NCBI GenBank assembly: GCA_964019335.1
Contig: OZ025663.1
Coordinates: forward strand, 651,726 to 715,725
Reading direction: 5' to 3'
DNA: 64,000 nt
From: Diplonema japonicum
Taxonomy: Eukaryota > Euglenozoa > Diplonemea > Diplonemida > Diplonemidae
A program made the translations under genes and the position numbers. Positions within the stretch are counted from its first letter, which is position 1, and each line of letters opens with the position of its first letter. Positions 42,793 to 54,969 of this stretch are shown piece after piece. The notes below the pieces were generated by a model that did not search any database, had not been told where the DNA came from, and saw only the letters and a list, made by a program, of their open reading frames with translations.

Positions 42793-45700
42793 ATGGCGGA
42801 GAGCCCCAGTAATACTATGCTGGAGGTCTTCAGTCTAATTGACGCGGATGGCAGCGGCACCATCACATTACTAGAAGCGTTGGCTTTTAACAAGTGTTTT
42901 CCCGATAGGAACAGGTTGTCCGAGGATAAACTGCGAGGTTTTTTTGATGACTACAAGAAGAAGAATGGCCAGGGTGCTATCGACAAAGATGGCTTCTTGC
43001 AGCTGGTGGAGATGATGCAGCGCGACTCACACCTGCACGCTGTGAAGATGAAGGAGATTTTCACCGACTACTGTTACAAGCAGTTGTTCAATCTGGCAGA
43101 CTTCGAGCACAACGGCACCATCACACCCGAGAGGATGGCTGATCTTGTTGATTCTCTGCACACAGAGCTCAGCCTGCCACGAAGAGAAGTCAATATTGGC
43201 AAGGTTCCTCTTACTGAAGACCAGTTTGTGCGGCACCTTTCCTCTGTCACTCACGGATTTCCTGTGTCGAGAGTGCTGTATGCATTCTCAGCGGGGCATA
43301 AAGGGCTGAAGCATCCAACCACTGCGTTTCGAGAGTTCTTCGAGTCAGGTGGAAACAAGCAGATCAGGTCCATATCACGCCCCCCGGTGCGGGTCATCAG
43401 CGATAGGACTACCGTGACGCAGCCGTCGATTGCGCGGTGCAAGTCCAGCATCATGGCGGAGGTGTTCAGCTTAATCGACGCAGATGGAAGTGGAGGCATT
43501 GCTATCTTGGAGGCACTGGCTTTTAACAAGTGCTTCCCAGAGGAGTGCAGAATCCCTGAGGGCACGCTGCGTGGGTTCTTCAAGGACTGTGATGCAGACA
43601 ACAGCGGCAGCATCGACAGGGATGAGTTCCTGACCATGGTCCAGAAGATGCAGCACTACTCAGGTCTTCATCCGACTCAGATGAAATTGACCTTTACAAA
43701 CTACTGCTACAAGCAGCTCTTCAGGTTGGTGGACGAGGACGGTGGCGACACGATCTCACCGGACGAAGCAAGCAAGCTAGTCGACTCGTTGCGGTCGGAA
43801 CTGAAGCTCCCCATTACCAGCAACGATCTGCTGAAGGTGCGCAAGGAGCTTGACATCAAGGATTCGTTGACGGAGGACCAATTCGCAAAGTTCCTCTCCG
43901 CTATCGTGAAGGACATACCAGTGTCACGGGTCCTTCACGCTTTTTCCTCAGCTCAGAAAGGCTCTCAGCAGCGTGCGAATGCAGCTTTTCAAGAGTTTTT
44001 CAAAACAGGTGGCCGTGCAAACTTCACACGCAAAGCTAAGCCCGCACCTATTCCGACATCGCCTGAGAAACCGATACTTAAGCCTCGTAGCCGTGCGTCC
44101 ACTCAATTCAGGCTCATGGGTAACGAGCCTCAGAAGGAGTCGCCAGTTAAGCCCGGCCTTTCTCCTCTCGCCATTTCTCTTGATATTCCCTTGCCTTCAC
44201 CTTCAGTGACCCCAGCACCTCCTCCTATGGCTACAAAGCCACCCACACCTTCCGTGCCTCTACCTGCCCCTCCCGTACAAAAGATACCAGCGCCTTCACC
44301 AGCAGCGCCACAGCCTGTCGCGGTGACAACACCAGCTGTGTTACCTCAACCCAGGGTGACGCAAGGGCTCCCAGCACCTCATCTACCTGTGTCACAGTCT
44401 GCATCCGCTCCTGTGTCAGCACCTCGGGCGTTTGTTCCGGTCCCAGGGGCTCCAACATCTGGCCCATTGGTTCCCACAACTTCAGCTGCCGTAGCACCCA
44501 TTTCTTCAGAAATGCAAACCCCACCTAGCAGACCTGAGGTTGTTAAAGCACCACAAGTTGCTTCGCCACCGAAGAGCTTCGCATTGGTATGCCATGTTTA
44601 ACTATCAGGTTTATAACTTCTACCACAGTCATCTGAAGAGCAGGACTTCCTGAGCATGCTGTCTCCTGCTGCAGGGAATGACGACGAGATAGACGATTTG
44701 TTCGGGAAGAAAGTTCTTACCCCCCGCAGCAGCATATCCCCTGGTGGCACAAAGGACATGCTGTGTGTCACACCGATGAAGACGAAGCACACCCCCGGGG
44801 CGGTCACGCCTTCAACAAAATCATTCTCACCGCCTTCGCCTTACAACGAGTCCCCCGTCCCAGAGATGGTGGTATGTCTTTCCGTAGTGTACTATTTAAT
44901 TACAGTCCGCTGTGGTGCATGTGGTTCCTATGCCCAAGCTGAGAAGCAGCAGTGCTGTAGAGCGGGCATCAGCATGGTTGAGGCAAGAGATGGAAAAATA
45001 CGGCGAGGTCAAGGGCGTCATGGTTTCCCTTGTTGATGGCTTTGGAAGGGTTGTCTTAGGGAGCGCACGGCAAGCTTGCAGCGTGGTGACCGACAGCCAA
45101 GAGAAGAAGATTAAGTCGTACACCGGAAATAACTACCTCAAGGTTCGCATGCTGTCAGAGGTAGGCACTGCTGCAGAAGGAGCATTCGAAGAGACAGATG
45201 AGGTGTGCACACCTCCTGAGGTCAAGCTCAACCCTGTGATGGTGTCGCCCTTTTCCTCTAAGAGGCCTTCGGAGGGCATGAGGGAACCACTCGACATCTT
45301 GGCGCTGCCTACAACGGTTACTTTGAGAAGAGAGCGCGAGATGCAGGAGCTCGTTCACAACACACCCCAGAAGTCAAGTAAGATAGATGCATTGTCTTGC
45401 AGTAGCATAAGGAGAGAGAAAGCTGTGCGGTTCGAAGTCGAGCCCAGCATGGTTGAGGACCGTGGCATGGGTACGGGTATTAGGATGCTGTCGTGTCTGA
45501 AGCCTGTGGCAGTAGGGATCGACATGCTTGTGATGGCGTTAGACGGTGTGCCAAGGTCAACAAGGTCGGGTGGTACTGCTTACGACCCGTCATATGTGCT
45601 GCCCCCTTGGTTCGAAGGGGGGAGGGACAGCATGCCGCCCCTGCCCCCAGGTGAGAGCCATGTCCCGCAGACCCTCCACACACCAACAAAGGTCGATGGG

Positions 45701-47032
45701 TCGCCTAGACTAGTACGCCGCCAGCCATCAGAGGAACTTATCTTGTCGCCTATGTCTCCAAAGGATTTGACTGAAGACACAGAGTTAGCGGTATCTGAGA
45801 CGCAATCGAAGCCACCGTCTGAGCCAAGACCCGAGCCCTCAGCGGAGGGAGATCTTCCAGAAGAAGAGTACGTTTTGAAAACCGAAGAGCAAGAAGAGAC
45901 CGAAACCCAAGCAGAAACACCTGTACTTGAGAGCGATCAGCCTGTTCCTGAAACCCCAAGTAAAGCGATTCCGAAGCCAGCATCAAGTGTCAGTGAAGCA
46001 CTGAAAGCACTCTCCGCGAAGAGGCAAGAAGAAAAGCAGAACGTCCGCAAGAAGTTTGAGTTAGCAACAAGTAGTAACATCTTCGGCAGTATAGGTCCGA
46101 GTCTCTCCAGTAGCGAGTCGACACCTGCGGTACCTATCAAGGCGAAGCAGAGGAGGAGGCGCGCTATCTCTAAAGATGTTAATGTAAGCAAGTTTGCAAG
46201 CGTGACACATCACAAGCCCGATAGCACTATGAAGCCCCCGACACTGCAGAGCCTGAAGGCGGCAACCATGAGAGCCTGCAGCGTAAATGTCAATGTGGCA
46301 CACAAGCTGCCACCTGCTATCATAGGCCCTGTTCTGGCTCCAGTGTCAGCGATACTCAAAGAGCCTTGCCTCTCTGCATTGACAAACAGCAGGTATATGG
46401 ATAAGGTATCCCCGCGCAGGCTCACTGCTTCACCACCAAAGGTTGCGCAGGAGATACGACATCCGCTACAAGAGCAGGCAGTGGTGAATGGGCAGACAGT
46501 TATAGAACGGCCTGAACAGCGAGAGGCTACTGAGAACATGGGAGACTCAGCTGAATGGGCGGCGACGGGAGTAGGTAGGTCAGCAAGTCACGAACAGGAT
46601 TTTCCTATTACGCATGTAGGGCTCGATGGCGGATACGCCTTCACGTCTATCCCACACGACAATAAAACGGTGGACTGGGATAGGGTGGCGCAGCTAGAGG
46701 CAGAGATCGACATTCAGAGCAGAAAACTCCATGAGCTAGCAGAGATACCTGACATCAGCAATGCTTCTTATGAGCAGGCGGCAGCTACATTGGAGCAGCA
46801 GAGCAAAGATGACCTCGAGAGGATGACTGACATCGTGCTTCAGAACCGCCACCGCGAAGTTACTAGAATGCAGGAGAACGATGTACTAGAGGAGGAGCTC
46901 TTTAGGATGAGAATGCGAAGGCAGAAGGAGGTCGACTTGTTTGCAGGGATCGCAGAGGCGAGGAGGCGGGTGACACGAGACCAGAGCACTGCTGACTATG
47001 TCACGTCGCTGACTGGCATGTGTACCGAATAG
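42793..47032 (+). CDS. large EF-hand protein with duplicated Ca2+-binding module and long disordered region
   Basis: Exons 42793-44586, 44629-44871 and 44906-47032; introns 42 and 34 nt; 1387 residues. Residues about 9-205 and 221-425 are two copies of the same ~200-residue unit. Canonical EF loops are D-A-D-G-S-G-T-I-T (D17), D-A-D-G-S-G-G-I-A (about 228) and D-A-D-N-S-G-S-I-D; the middle and last hands of copy 1 are degenerate. After that, about 150 residues of Pro/Ala/Val repeats and some 600 disordered residues with many S-P/T-P sites; the last ~130 residues are coiled coil. Likely a calcium-responsive cytoskeletal protein. CCACAG ends 10 nt before the chosen ATG. Confidence 0.8.
42817..44020 (+). 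repeat. internal tandem duplication of a ~200-codon EF-hand unit
   Basis: Copy 1 about 42817-43390, copy 2 about 43451-44020. Both begin with E-V-F-S-L-I-D-A-D-G-S-G and share A-L-A-F-N-K-C-F-P, Y-C-Y-K-Q-L-F, D-S-L, P-V-S-R-V-L and F-R/Q-E-F-F. Copy 2 has kept better metal-binding loops than copy 1. Confidence 0.85.
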
Positions 47033-47115
47033 ACAATAACTTAGAGCCATGTTAGATCATGAGTTAGATTTCTTTTCTTGTTTCGCTTGTAGCACAAAAC
47101 AGGGGTGGGTACAAA

Positions 47116-49997
47116 ATGGCGATGACGTCCAGGATAACCGAGAAGTTTACAAAGGAGATTCAGAAGAGAACAAGGAAGAGTGATGCGAAATACTTCACCT
47201 CGAAGAGGGGAGAGACCAGCGAGTTGAGGGACGACCTGAACAGCTCTGACAAAGACAGGCAGAAGGATGCAGTGAAAAAGATCATTGCAAACATGACCCT
47301 CGGCAGGGATGTCAGTTTCCTGTTCACAGACGTTGTTAAGCTGTCTCGCACCCCGAACATGGAGATCAAGAAGCTCGTGTACTTATACATCATGGCCAAC
47401 GCGAAGTTGAACCCTGACGAAGCGATTCTGGCAGTAAACACTTTCGTTCTCGACTGCCAACATGACAACCCTACCGTGCGAGCGCTCGCCATCCGCACAA
47501 TGCTGTGTGTGAGGGTAGAGAACATGACCGACCACTGTTGCCCTCCTCTGCGGACTACCTTGAACGACCAAAGTGACTATGTCAGGAAGACGGCGGCATT
47601 GGGTGTCCTGAAGCTGTACCACACATCCCCTAAGCTCTGCGAGGAACAAGGCTTCTTCAACGACCTGCAGTCCCTTATAACCGACAGCATCCCGCTCGTT
47701 GTTGCGAACTCCGTTCTTGCGATTGGCGAGATCATGGACAACAGCAGCTTCTCCTTCCCTATCACGGGCGGCCTTGTCACGAAGCTCTTGAATGCCTTGT
47801 CGTCCTGCACCGACTGGGGCCAGGTCTACCTCCTCGACTTCATCGCACGCTACAAGGCAAAAGCCACTGAAGCGGAGTCCATCGTCGAGCGCACCATCCC
47901 TAGGTTGCAGCATGGCAACTACGCAGTCGTCCTTGCCGCTATTCGTTGCATCATACATAACCTAGAAGTGCTCACAGAAGATCAGCGCCGCCCGTATTAC
48001 TCTAAATTCACACCACCACTGGTGACTCTGATGTCGAGCCCTCCTGAAGTGCAGTACATCGCTCTGCGAAACATCCAAATCATCCTGCAGAAGTACCCGA
48101 ACCTGTTCAGCTTAAAGGACGTGAGAGTGTTCTTCTGCAAGTACACCGACCCCATCTACGTCAAGCTCGAGAAGCTGAAGGTCCTGTTGAGGTTGTTTAC
48201 GGACAAGAGCTCCGAGTCCATATTGAAGGAGTTTTGGGAGTACTGCCAGGAAGCTGACCCAGTTTTCGTGGCAAAAAGTGTAGAGGCGCTAGGGTCGTGT
48301 GCCGTGAGGCTTGAGAGGGTGGCACCAAGGGTTATCGATATTTTGAAAAAGCTTGCTGCCAATCCTGGAAGGCAGTTGATGCAGCCCGTGTTGTCGGCCA
48401 TGAAGGACGTTCTTAGAAAGGTATGCAAAGACATGTAGCCATGCACGCCGCTCAGTACCCGCAACTGTACAACGACATCCTGCCGCAGCTCTTTGAGCAG
48501 ATCGACATCGAAATGCTCGAAGAAGAAGGCGCAAAGATATCCTTCATTTGGGCTTTAGGTGAATTCGGAGGGCAGCTGGAGGAGACGAAGGAGAGGCTGG
48601 AGTTCTTCACTGAGACTTTCAGGGAGCAGCCTGCCAACGTTCAGGTATACAGTTCTATCATTGCCACCGCACACAGCTCGCTGTTCTGACTGCCACTGTG
48701 AAGTTCTTCCTTCGCGCCAGTACAGAGAATGAAGGCCTGCTTAACGTATGCTGCTGAAAGGTGACACCATTCTACAGGACGTGTTAGAAAAGGCGACAAC
48801 CGAGGACAACCCCGACCTCAGGGACAGGGCATACATGTACTGGAGGATGCTCAGCAATGACTCACATGCCGCTAAGATGAGCGACTTCGTAATCGGGATG
48901 AAGCCGCCTATCAAGATTGACCGTGAGGACGACATTGACCCCAGCAGGCTCAGAGAGCTGCTGAATAGCCTCGACAGCATTGCCTCTGTGTTCCACAAGC
49001 CGCCTTCCAGCTTCGTTCAGAAATACGGGTGGAACCCTACTGCTGTGGAGGACGACGAAGACGAGGACTCGATAGAAGATGAGAGCCCGACAAGTACCAC
49101 ACCCACAACTACCGCTGCCCAGCCTCTCCCAGTGGATGTGGCTGAGCAAGAACCAGAACCCGAAGCTGAGCCGGCGGCACGTCAGAACGATCTTGACTTC
49201 CTGTTCGGCGACAGCACGCCTGCAGCTACGACAAGCGCAGCACCTCCGCAGTCCTCGGGAGCTATGCTTGATGACATCTTCGGCGGCCCAACGACTACAC
49301 CCACGCCTGCTCCCCGTGCGTGGCCCGTGCTCCTCGACCCCTCGGCCACAGGCGGGCTGTCTTTAAAGGGCGGCTTCGAGATCATCGCAGGGAAGATGAG
49401 GCTGCAGCTGGTATTCGGCAACACTTCTAGCGCCCCGTTGCACAGCTTCGCCATCCAGTTCAACACCAACATCCTTGGTGTGAAGAACGATACGCCTCTG
49501 GAGCTAGCTGCAGTGAACCCTGGGCAGGAGGTGTGTGCAAGTGTGCCCGTGTCGTTTGTGCAAGCACACGTGAACGCTTCAAACTTCCCTACCATGATAG
49601 CTATGAGGAACAACATGAACGTGCCGTACTACTTGAAGTGCGAGCCGTGCCTGAAGGACTGCATGATGCCTCCTGCGGCGATGGCGAAGGATGCCTTCAT
49701 GCAGCAGTGGAAGAGCACAATGCAACCTGTGGTGCACACGTTCAGCGGAGGGGCAAATGCAGCACAAGTGCTGAGCTCCAATGGGTTTGCCCTTGTTGGG
49801 AGCTACCAGCAGCAGAGCTTCTACTCGGGTAAGGTGGTTACTGGAGACACAATCCTTCTTGAGGTCACTGCCGGACCGCAGCTCACGATTGCTGCAAAGG
49901 CGGAAAACATGTATGCTATTCTACCCTACTCATCACACTACACAGGGCGTACTGTGGGCCATGGCTGCAGCACCAGCTGGGCACCGTTCTGAACTGA
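47116..49997 (+). CDS. beta-adaptin of AP-1/AP-2 type
   Basis: Large subunit of a clathrin adaptor. Exons 47116-48420, 48456-48644, 48677-48745, 48778-49910, 49946-49997; introns 35, 32, 32, 35 nt; 915 residues, as expected (~940). The HEAT trunk begins K-R-G-E-T-S-E-L-R-D-D-L-N and includes N-P-T-V-R-A-L-A-I-R-T-M, and D-N-P-D-L-R-D-R-A-Y-M-Y-W-R-M-L before the hinge, all diagnostic of beta1/beta2. The acidic Pro/Ala hinge (about 630-700) contains D-D-I-F-type clathrin/partner motifs, followed by the ear. The final splice replaces an odd tail with a helix ending L-G-T-V-L-N, as in beta ears. AP-1 versus AP-2 cannot be told from sequence alone. CAG ends 13 nt before ATG. Confidence 0.94.
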
Positions 49998-50612
49998 GAG
50001 CGTGGGATACAATAACATACAAAAAAGAAAAAAAGGAAAGTAAATAAAACAAAGTGTTTCTTCTTATGGTTTCGCCCCCCCTTTTTCCCCTTCTGTTCCT
50101 TGTGCCAATTGTAAGGGGATGCACGGCTGCGTTCTCTCACTAACCTTTTTTTTCTTTCCGTTATCTTTTCTTTTTCCTTTTCCAAAACGGCTTCTGCACG
50201 CTTTTTTTGAACTGTTACCTCTACGAATGCCCCCCCTCGGGGCCTCCTTATTCTCACAGCAAGACGGTCGACTACCTCCACTCCACTAGCGTGTCCATGG
50301 AATGTAATAGAGCAGTCGTGTTTGATGGCGGCGAATCCCAATTAGTATTTCAAGTATCTCCTCCTTGTGCCTACGAAGTAGATGGGTGTGCCTCCATGTT
50401 CTTCTTCTTTTTTTCTTTTTTTTTTTCCCTGTTGCAATTTTAAATTATTATTTGGGAGTGTTTATTCCCCCGTACCCGTACCCCGTTTCTTTTTTGTGCT
50501 TTTCTCTTCCTAACTTAAGATACCCCCCCCCCCCCATTTCTTTTTCTTATTGCTATTTTGTGTTTTCACCCTTCGTGTTCCATGGCACTTGCTAATGATA
50601 CACAGAATGTAA
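49998..50612. other. spacer
   Basis: About 600 nt. A- and T-rich tracts at both ends and an intermediate island (about 50190-50400) with an open frame of ~78 codons that has no start support or domain. Ends GATACACAG before the next ATG. No gene called. Confidence 0.5.
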
Positions 50613-51086
50613 ATGTTAGATGGAGAGTTCACGGAGAGAGAAGAGAAACTGAAGGAGAGGTTTTTGGAATTGGAATATTTGGCGAAGGAGCAGGAGGATG
50701 CCTGGCAGTGGGTGAACGCGATTGACGAGGAAAGTGACACGGAAAAGCAGAATAGGAGGGAGAGGGAGATGGAGAACAGAAGGAAAGGAGAGGAAAGGGT
50801 TGCGGAGAGAGAGGCCATACTTGAGATCTATGCACGGGCGAGCAAGAGGGTCTTCAGGCGGCTGAAGAACTTCCCAGAACCAGTACCCGGCTGCCATACT
50901 ACCGAGACGGAAGAAGACGACGAGGACCCTCGGTACTATCAGCAGCACGAGGAGGACACAGAGGAAGTTTCCTCCCCACCGCTCCGCCCTGGCCGCCGTG
51001 GCACTCTCTCTTTCCCAAGCCGGTTCCGTCAAGCTTACCACACTGATACCATCCCCCACTCCCCCCACCCTCCAACTCCCTTATAG
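50613..51086 (+). CDS. hypothetical small coiled-coil protein
   Basis: 157 residues. Highly charged helix (about 5-85; E/R-rich), then an acidic T-E-T-E-E-D-D-E-D stretch and a basic Pro/Ser tail. No domain recognised. ACACAG ends 7 nt before ATG, with another out-of-frame ATG-TAA pair between. One exon, 191 nt before the SET gene. Could be a small cytoskeletal protein; evidence is only the coding frame and the context. Confidence 0.55.
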   Translation: MLDGEFTEREEKLKERFLELEYLAKEQEDAWQWVNAIDEESDTEKQNRREREMENRRKGEERVAEREAILEIYARASKRVFRRLKNFPEPVPGCHTTETEEDDEDPRYYQQHEEDTEEVSSPPLRPGRRGTLSFPSRFRQAYHTDTIPHSPHPPTPL

Positions 51087-51277
51087 CCTGTCACATAGCT
51101 GTATCATTACAACTCCCTGGTGAACAACTGGTTTTATTGTCTTCATACCCCCCCCCATTTTTTTGTCCCATCTGTTGCTTATTCCCCTTATGTGTTTTTT
51201 AGTATTTGTGGTGTTTTTGGACATTATTATTTAACGTGCTCGCAGGCATCTAAAAGAAGAAAGAAAGGAAGTATTAA

Positions 51278-53178
51278 ATGGAACTCAAGATAGCGGAGTA
51301 CAAAGCTGAAGGAAAGAAGTGCCTTGGTATCAACGACCCGCTGCGTGCGGCGGAGTGGTATGGGAAGGCTATCGATCTGAAGGGCGATGATCATATTCTA
51401 TTTGGGAACAGGGCGGAATGCTATCTGAGGCTGAGGAAGTGGGAGAAAGCACTGGAAGACAGTTTAAAGTCGATTGAACTAGAGAGCGAATGGGTGAAGG
51501 GGCCGTTCAGAGCGGGGCAGGCGCTGGCAGGGTTGGGCAGACACAAGGAAGCCTACGGCATGTTCATCAAGTGTATGTGCAACAAGAAGGTGGACGTCAG
51601 CTCCGTTACGGACAAGTTGCAAGTCGTGGAGAAGGCTTGGAAGGTGGCGGAGACTGCGCTTCCCGTTCTTGGGAGGTCGCTCACCTCAAGCGATGGCTTT
51701 CTGCCCGGCGATGACGTCCTTTCTGAGCACCCTCTGATTAGCTGGTCCAATGACACCACGACCTACGACCCCAAGCTCCTCTCACTGTGCTCCGAACATG
51801 GTGTGTCCCCTGCAGCAGGCGCCATCGGTGTCCTCAGTGTGGCGTCCACCTTCACTGAGTACCAAGCTGCCTTCGTTGAAAACCTCTGCTCACCTGAGAT
51901 CGACTTCACCTGCCCACTCACCATCTCCTGGATCAACCTTGCCTCGCACATCGCTGGGTCCCTCCCTTCCCTCTACTCAGAGGACGCATACAGAACAGCC
52001 AAGCTCCTCCTCAGTGTCAAGTGCAACGCCCACCATTGCGTCCTGAAGGACGGTACCAAGGAGCGAGGAGGTATTTTCAGGCTTGCTTCCAAGCTTGCTC
52101 ACTCGTGTTCTCCCAACCTTATTTACCAGTACAAGGACGACAAGGTGCGGTTCACCTCTTGCAGGCTGGTGACCAGTGGTGCGGTGCTTTCGTTCAGCTA
52201 CAGGGGTGAGCTTGACTTTCTTGTGAAGTCGGCCAAGGAGAGGCAGTCCGAACTGCACGATGCTTTCTTGTTCTGGTGCGGCTGTGAGAGGTGCCAAGAG
52301 GCGGACCTCACCAGGGGCATGAGGTGCACGTCGTGCAAGGGGACAAGGTTCTGGGAAGGCGGGTACTCCGTGCCCACGGCAGACGCCCCTAAGGGTGACA
52401 ACTGGGTGTGTGACACGTGCGAGTCGCGGTGCTGTGACGAAGAGATGCCCCTGAAGGACGAGAAGGAGCTCGCGGACTTACTGGAGTCTCTTGACACGGC
52501 ACCGAAGGCGAACAAATACACGTCGCTGAAGAACGCTGTCCTTAAAGCAGAGCAGGTGCTGGGGACACGCCACTGGATCTATGGGTTGCTGTGCAAGAGG
52601 CTGACCCAGTACTTCAGGTCCATGCTGCAGGTGCATGAGGACAGCATTGCGACAGCGCAGCTTGCCGTGGCTTTCGGGTCACACTACCTACAGTTCCTGA
52701 GCAAGACAAGGGTCTACTTCCATGCGCCTTTGGTATGTTGTTGACGTCCCCTAACTTTGACAGGTCGCGTGCCACTTCTGCGCCACCCTGGCATCCAGTC
52801 TCACGGCCGACAAGCTGAGCTCTGCCCCAGTGTACCAATCAGACAAGATTGTGACCTTCGAGGAGGTATGCACAGGGCGCACTCATCCCAACGACACCAC
52901 AGGCGCGAAAGGATTTGCTGAAGTACAGTACGCCTTTGATGAAGGCTGTCTACGGTCAAGAGGATTCTGTTACCCAGAAGGTATCAAAGATTTTTCCTTT
53001 GTGTTTTTTTCACATTTCAAAACAGACGCTTGCAGTTTGGGAGTCCAGCATGGGAGCGGTCCCCGCAGCACCCCGGCACCCCCGTGACCCAGAGGGCCTC
53101 CTCCCCAGCCCCCCAGCGATCATAGGCCTCTTCGCGCAATGGGAGGCCGAGGTGGTGAAGCTTGCTTCGGGCAACTAG
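51278..53178 (+). CDS. TPR-SET protein (SMYD-like, no MYND finger)
   Basis: Exons 51278-52732, 52764-52865, 52903-52980, 53026-53178; introns 31, 37 and 45 nt; 595 residues. N-terminal TPR repeats (about 1-110) with G-N-R-A-E-C-Y-L-R-L. The SET part shows the conserved L-A-H-S-C-S-P-N (N-H-S-C-x-P-N in SMYDs), S-F-S-Y-R-G and a post-SET Cys set F-W-C-G-C-E-R-C plus two further C-x2-C pairs that would bind zinc. The C-terminal half is helical (A-E-Q-V-L-G...), as in SMYD proteins. A MYND finger is absent. Predicted protein-lysine methyltransferase; target unknown. One intron carries CTAAC before its acceptor. CGCAG lies 32 nt before ATG. Confidence 0.85.
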
Positions 53179-53529
53179 GACCTTGCCGAGAGCTTTTGTA
53201 AAGGCTTTGGAAGGCTTTGGAGTAGATTTTCGAACGGGTTTGATCCCATTTCCACCCCCCCCCCCTTTTTTTAGTTTCACTCCTCAACTTCTCTCAGCTT
53301 AAGGAACGTAACTCTTGTTTTCTTCCCTTTTCCCCTGGCCTTTTCTTCTTTTTTGTGTGTCTTTTCGCCCTGTTCTTGTGCGTTCGTTAGACATTACGAC
53401 TTGTTAGATTTAAAACTATTACCCCCCCACCACCACCAGTCCTATTATTTGGTTTTACTTTTCCTTTTTCCTCAAGCGAGGGAGAGGAAGAAAAAAAAAA
53501 AGGAGAAGAAAAAAAAGAAAGAAAATAAA
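53179..53529. other. spacer
   Basis: About 350 nt with C-run and T-rich tract, then an A/G-rich leader directly before the transporter ATG. No gene seen. Confidence 0.5.
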
Positions 53530-54648
53530 ATGTCGAGCGAGGAGAAGGAGGTCCAGAGCCCTGCCGTCTTCATGATGGCGGTGGCGCAGTTTTGTTTTTC
53601 GTCGGTGGGGATGATGGTGGGGAATAAGATGGCGATGGACTACCTTCGGGATACTGAGACGGGGCACGCCGTACCATCCACACTGGTGGTGGTGCAGGTG
53701 TTGGGAACACTGGCGCTGCTTGCCTATTTCAGGCAGCACATCGACAAGGACAAGCTCAACCTGGAGTCTGCTAAGTCGTGGATCCCTATCTTTACGCTTT
53801 TCGCGGGCATGATTTACACGTCTGCAAAGACCTTTCAATACGTGCATGTGTCCTTTGTTATCATTGTCAGGAACGTTGGTGCAATTGTCACCACATGTAT
53901 GCAATTCAAAAAAGAGAAAAAAAAGAGAGGGAAAAAAAAAAAAGAAAAAAAAAAAAAAACAGTCGTGGAGTACTTTGTCCGTAACACAACTGTCAATGCG
54001 CAGATTCTGATTGCGGAGATCGTCATTGGTACGAAGAGAAAAAAGAAAAAAAAAAGAAAAAAGAAAATACACTACACCACAGTATTCGGTACTGTTCTAT
54101 ACAGCCAAGAGGGGTCGCGGTACTTCAAGGACTTCTGGTCGGGCATCACGTGGTGCATGATGAACGTGGTGTGCCAGACGTTCTACGGTGTCACACTGAA
54201 GTGGAAGATGGACAACGACAGGAGCATTAAGGAAATGTCGAAGTATGGTAACGGGGGGAGAAGATGAAAAAGAGAAAACAAATATCAGATACACAATGTC
54301 GCTTTTCAACAACCTCCTTTGTCTCCCGTACCTGGTGGTAGTGGCCGGTGTGTCTGGCGAGCCGTGGTACTACAGTGAGATACTGCCGACGGTGCCTATG
54401 GCAGGGTGGTTTGTTATTCTGGTGACATGCATCATTGGCTTCATGATAAGCACGTCGGGGTTCGGGCTGCAGAAGCTTGTCTCTGCAACGACGTTCTTGG
54501 TGATCAACAATATGACGAAGATTCTGAACATTATTCTGGGCATTGTCTTTTTGAACGATAATCTCCCTGGTGCAATTAGTGTGTTGGGGTGCTTCATCAG
54601 CTTGGCAGGTGGCTTCTGGTATTCGTACCAGACAATGCAGGTAGTGAA

Positions 54649-54652
<4 letters not shown>
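53530..54652 (+). CDS. nucleotide-sugar transporter (DMT superfamily, SLC35D/GONST-like)
   Basis: Exons 53530-53896, 53963-54028, 54083-54242, 54289-54652; introns 66, 54 and 46 nt; 318 residues with about ten hydrophobic segments, the size of Golgi nucleotide-sugar/H+ or antiport carriers. After splicing it reads G-M-x-Y-T-S-A-K-T-F-Q-Y-V, then I-V-T-T-F-V-E-Y-F, and Y-T-M-S-L-F-N-N-L-L-C-L-P near the middle, typical of GDP-mannose/UDP-sugar transporters (the Golgi GDP-mannose G-A-L-N-K is not obvious). The first two introns are A/G tracts without stop codons, so unspliced they would add poly-Lys inside the membrane part. No CAG before ATG; leader is A-rich. The stop codon begins an A46 run. 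Confidence 0.88.
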
Positions 54653-54698
<46 letters not shown>

Positions 54699-54936
54699 CA
54701 ACCCAGCTCAATGAGCAGCGCCGTCTTGAACGCCTTGAAGCTGAGAAGTGCTCTGCTGCCGATATTGAAAGTAACCACAGAAGCACATCGCCTTCCAAGC
54801 TTCTGGAGAGAAGGCCGGGGTGATGAAATAACTGTTTTGAAAAACAGTTTCTTGTTCCCCCCCCCCCCCCTAAAGATTTCTTTTTTAAAACCTTCTCGTT
54901 CCCCTTTCTTCCCCGCCTTCAGTGTGTTTAAGGTGT

Positions 54937-54969
<33 letters not shown>

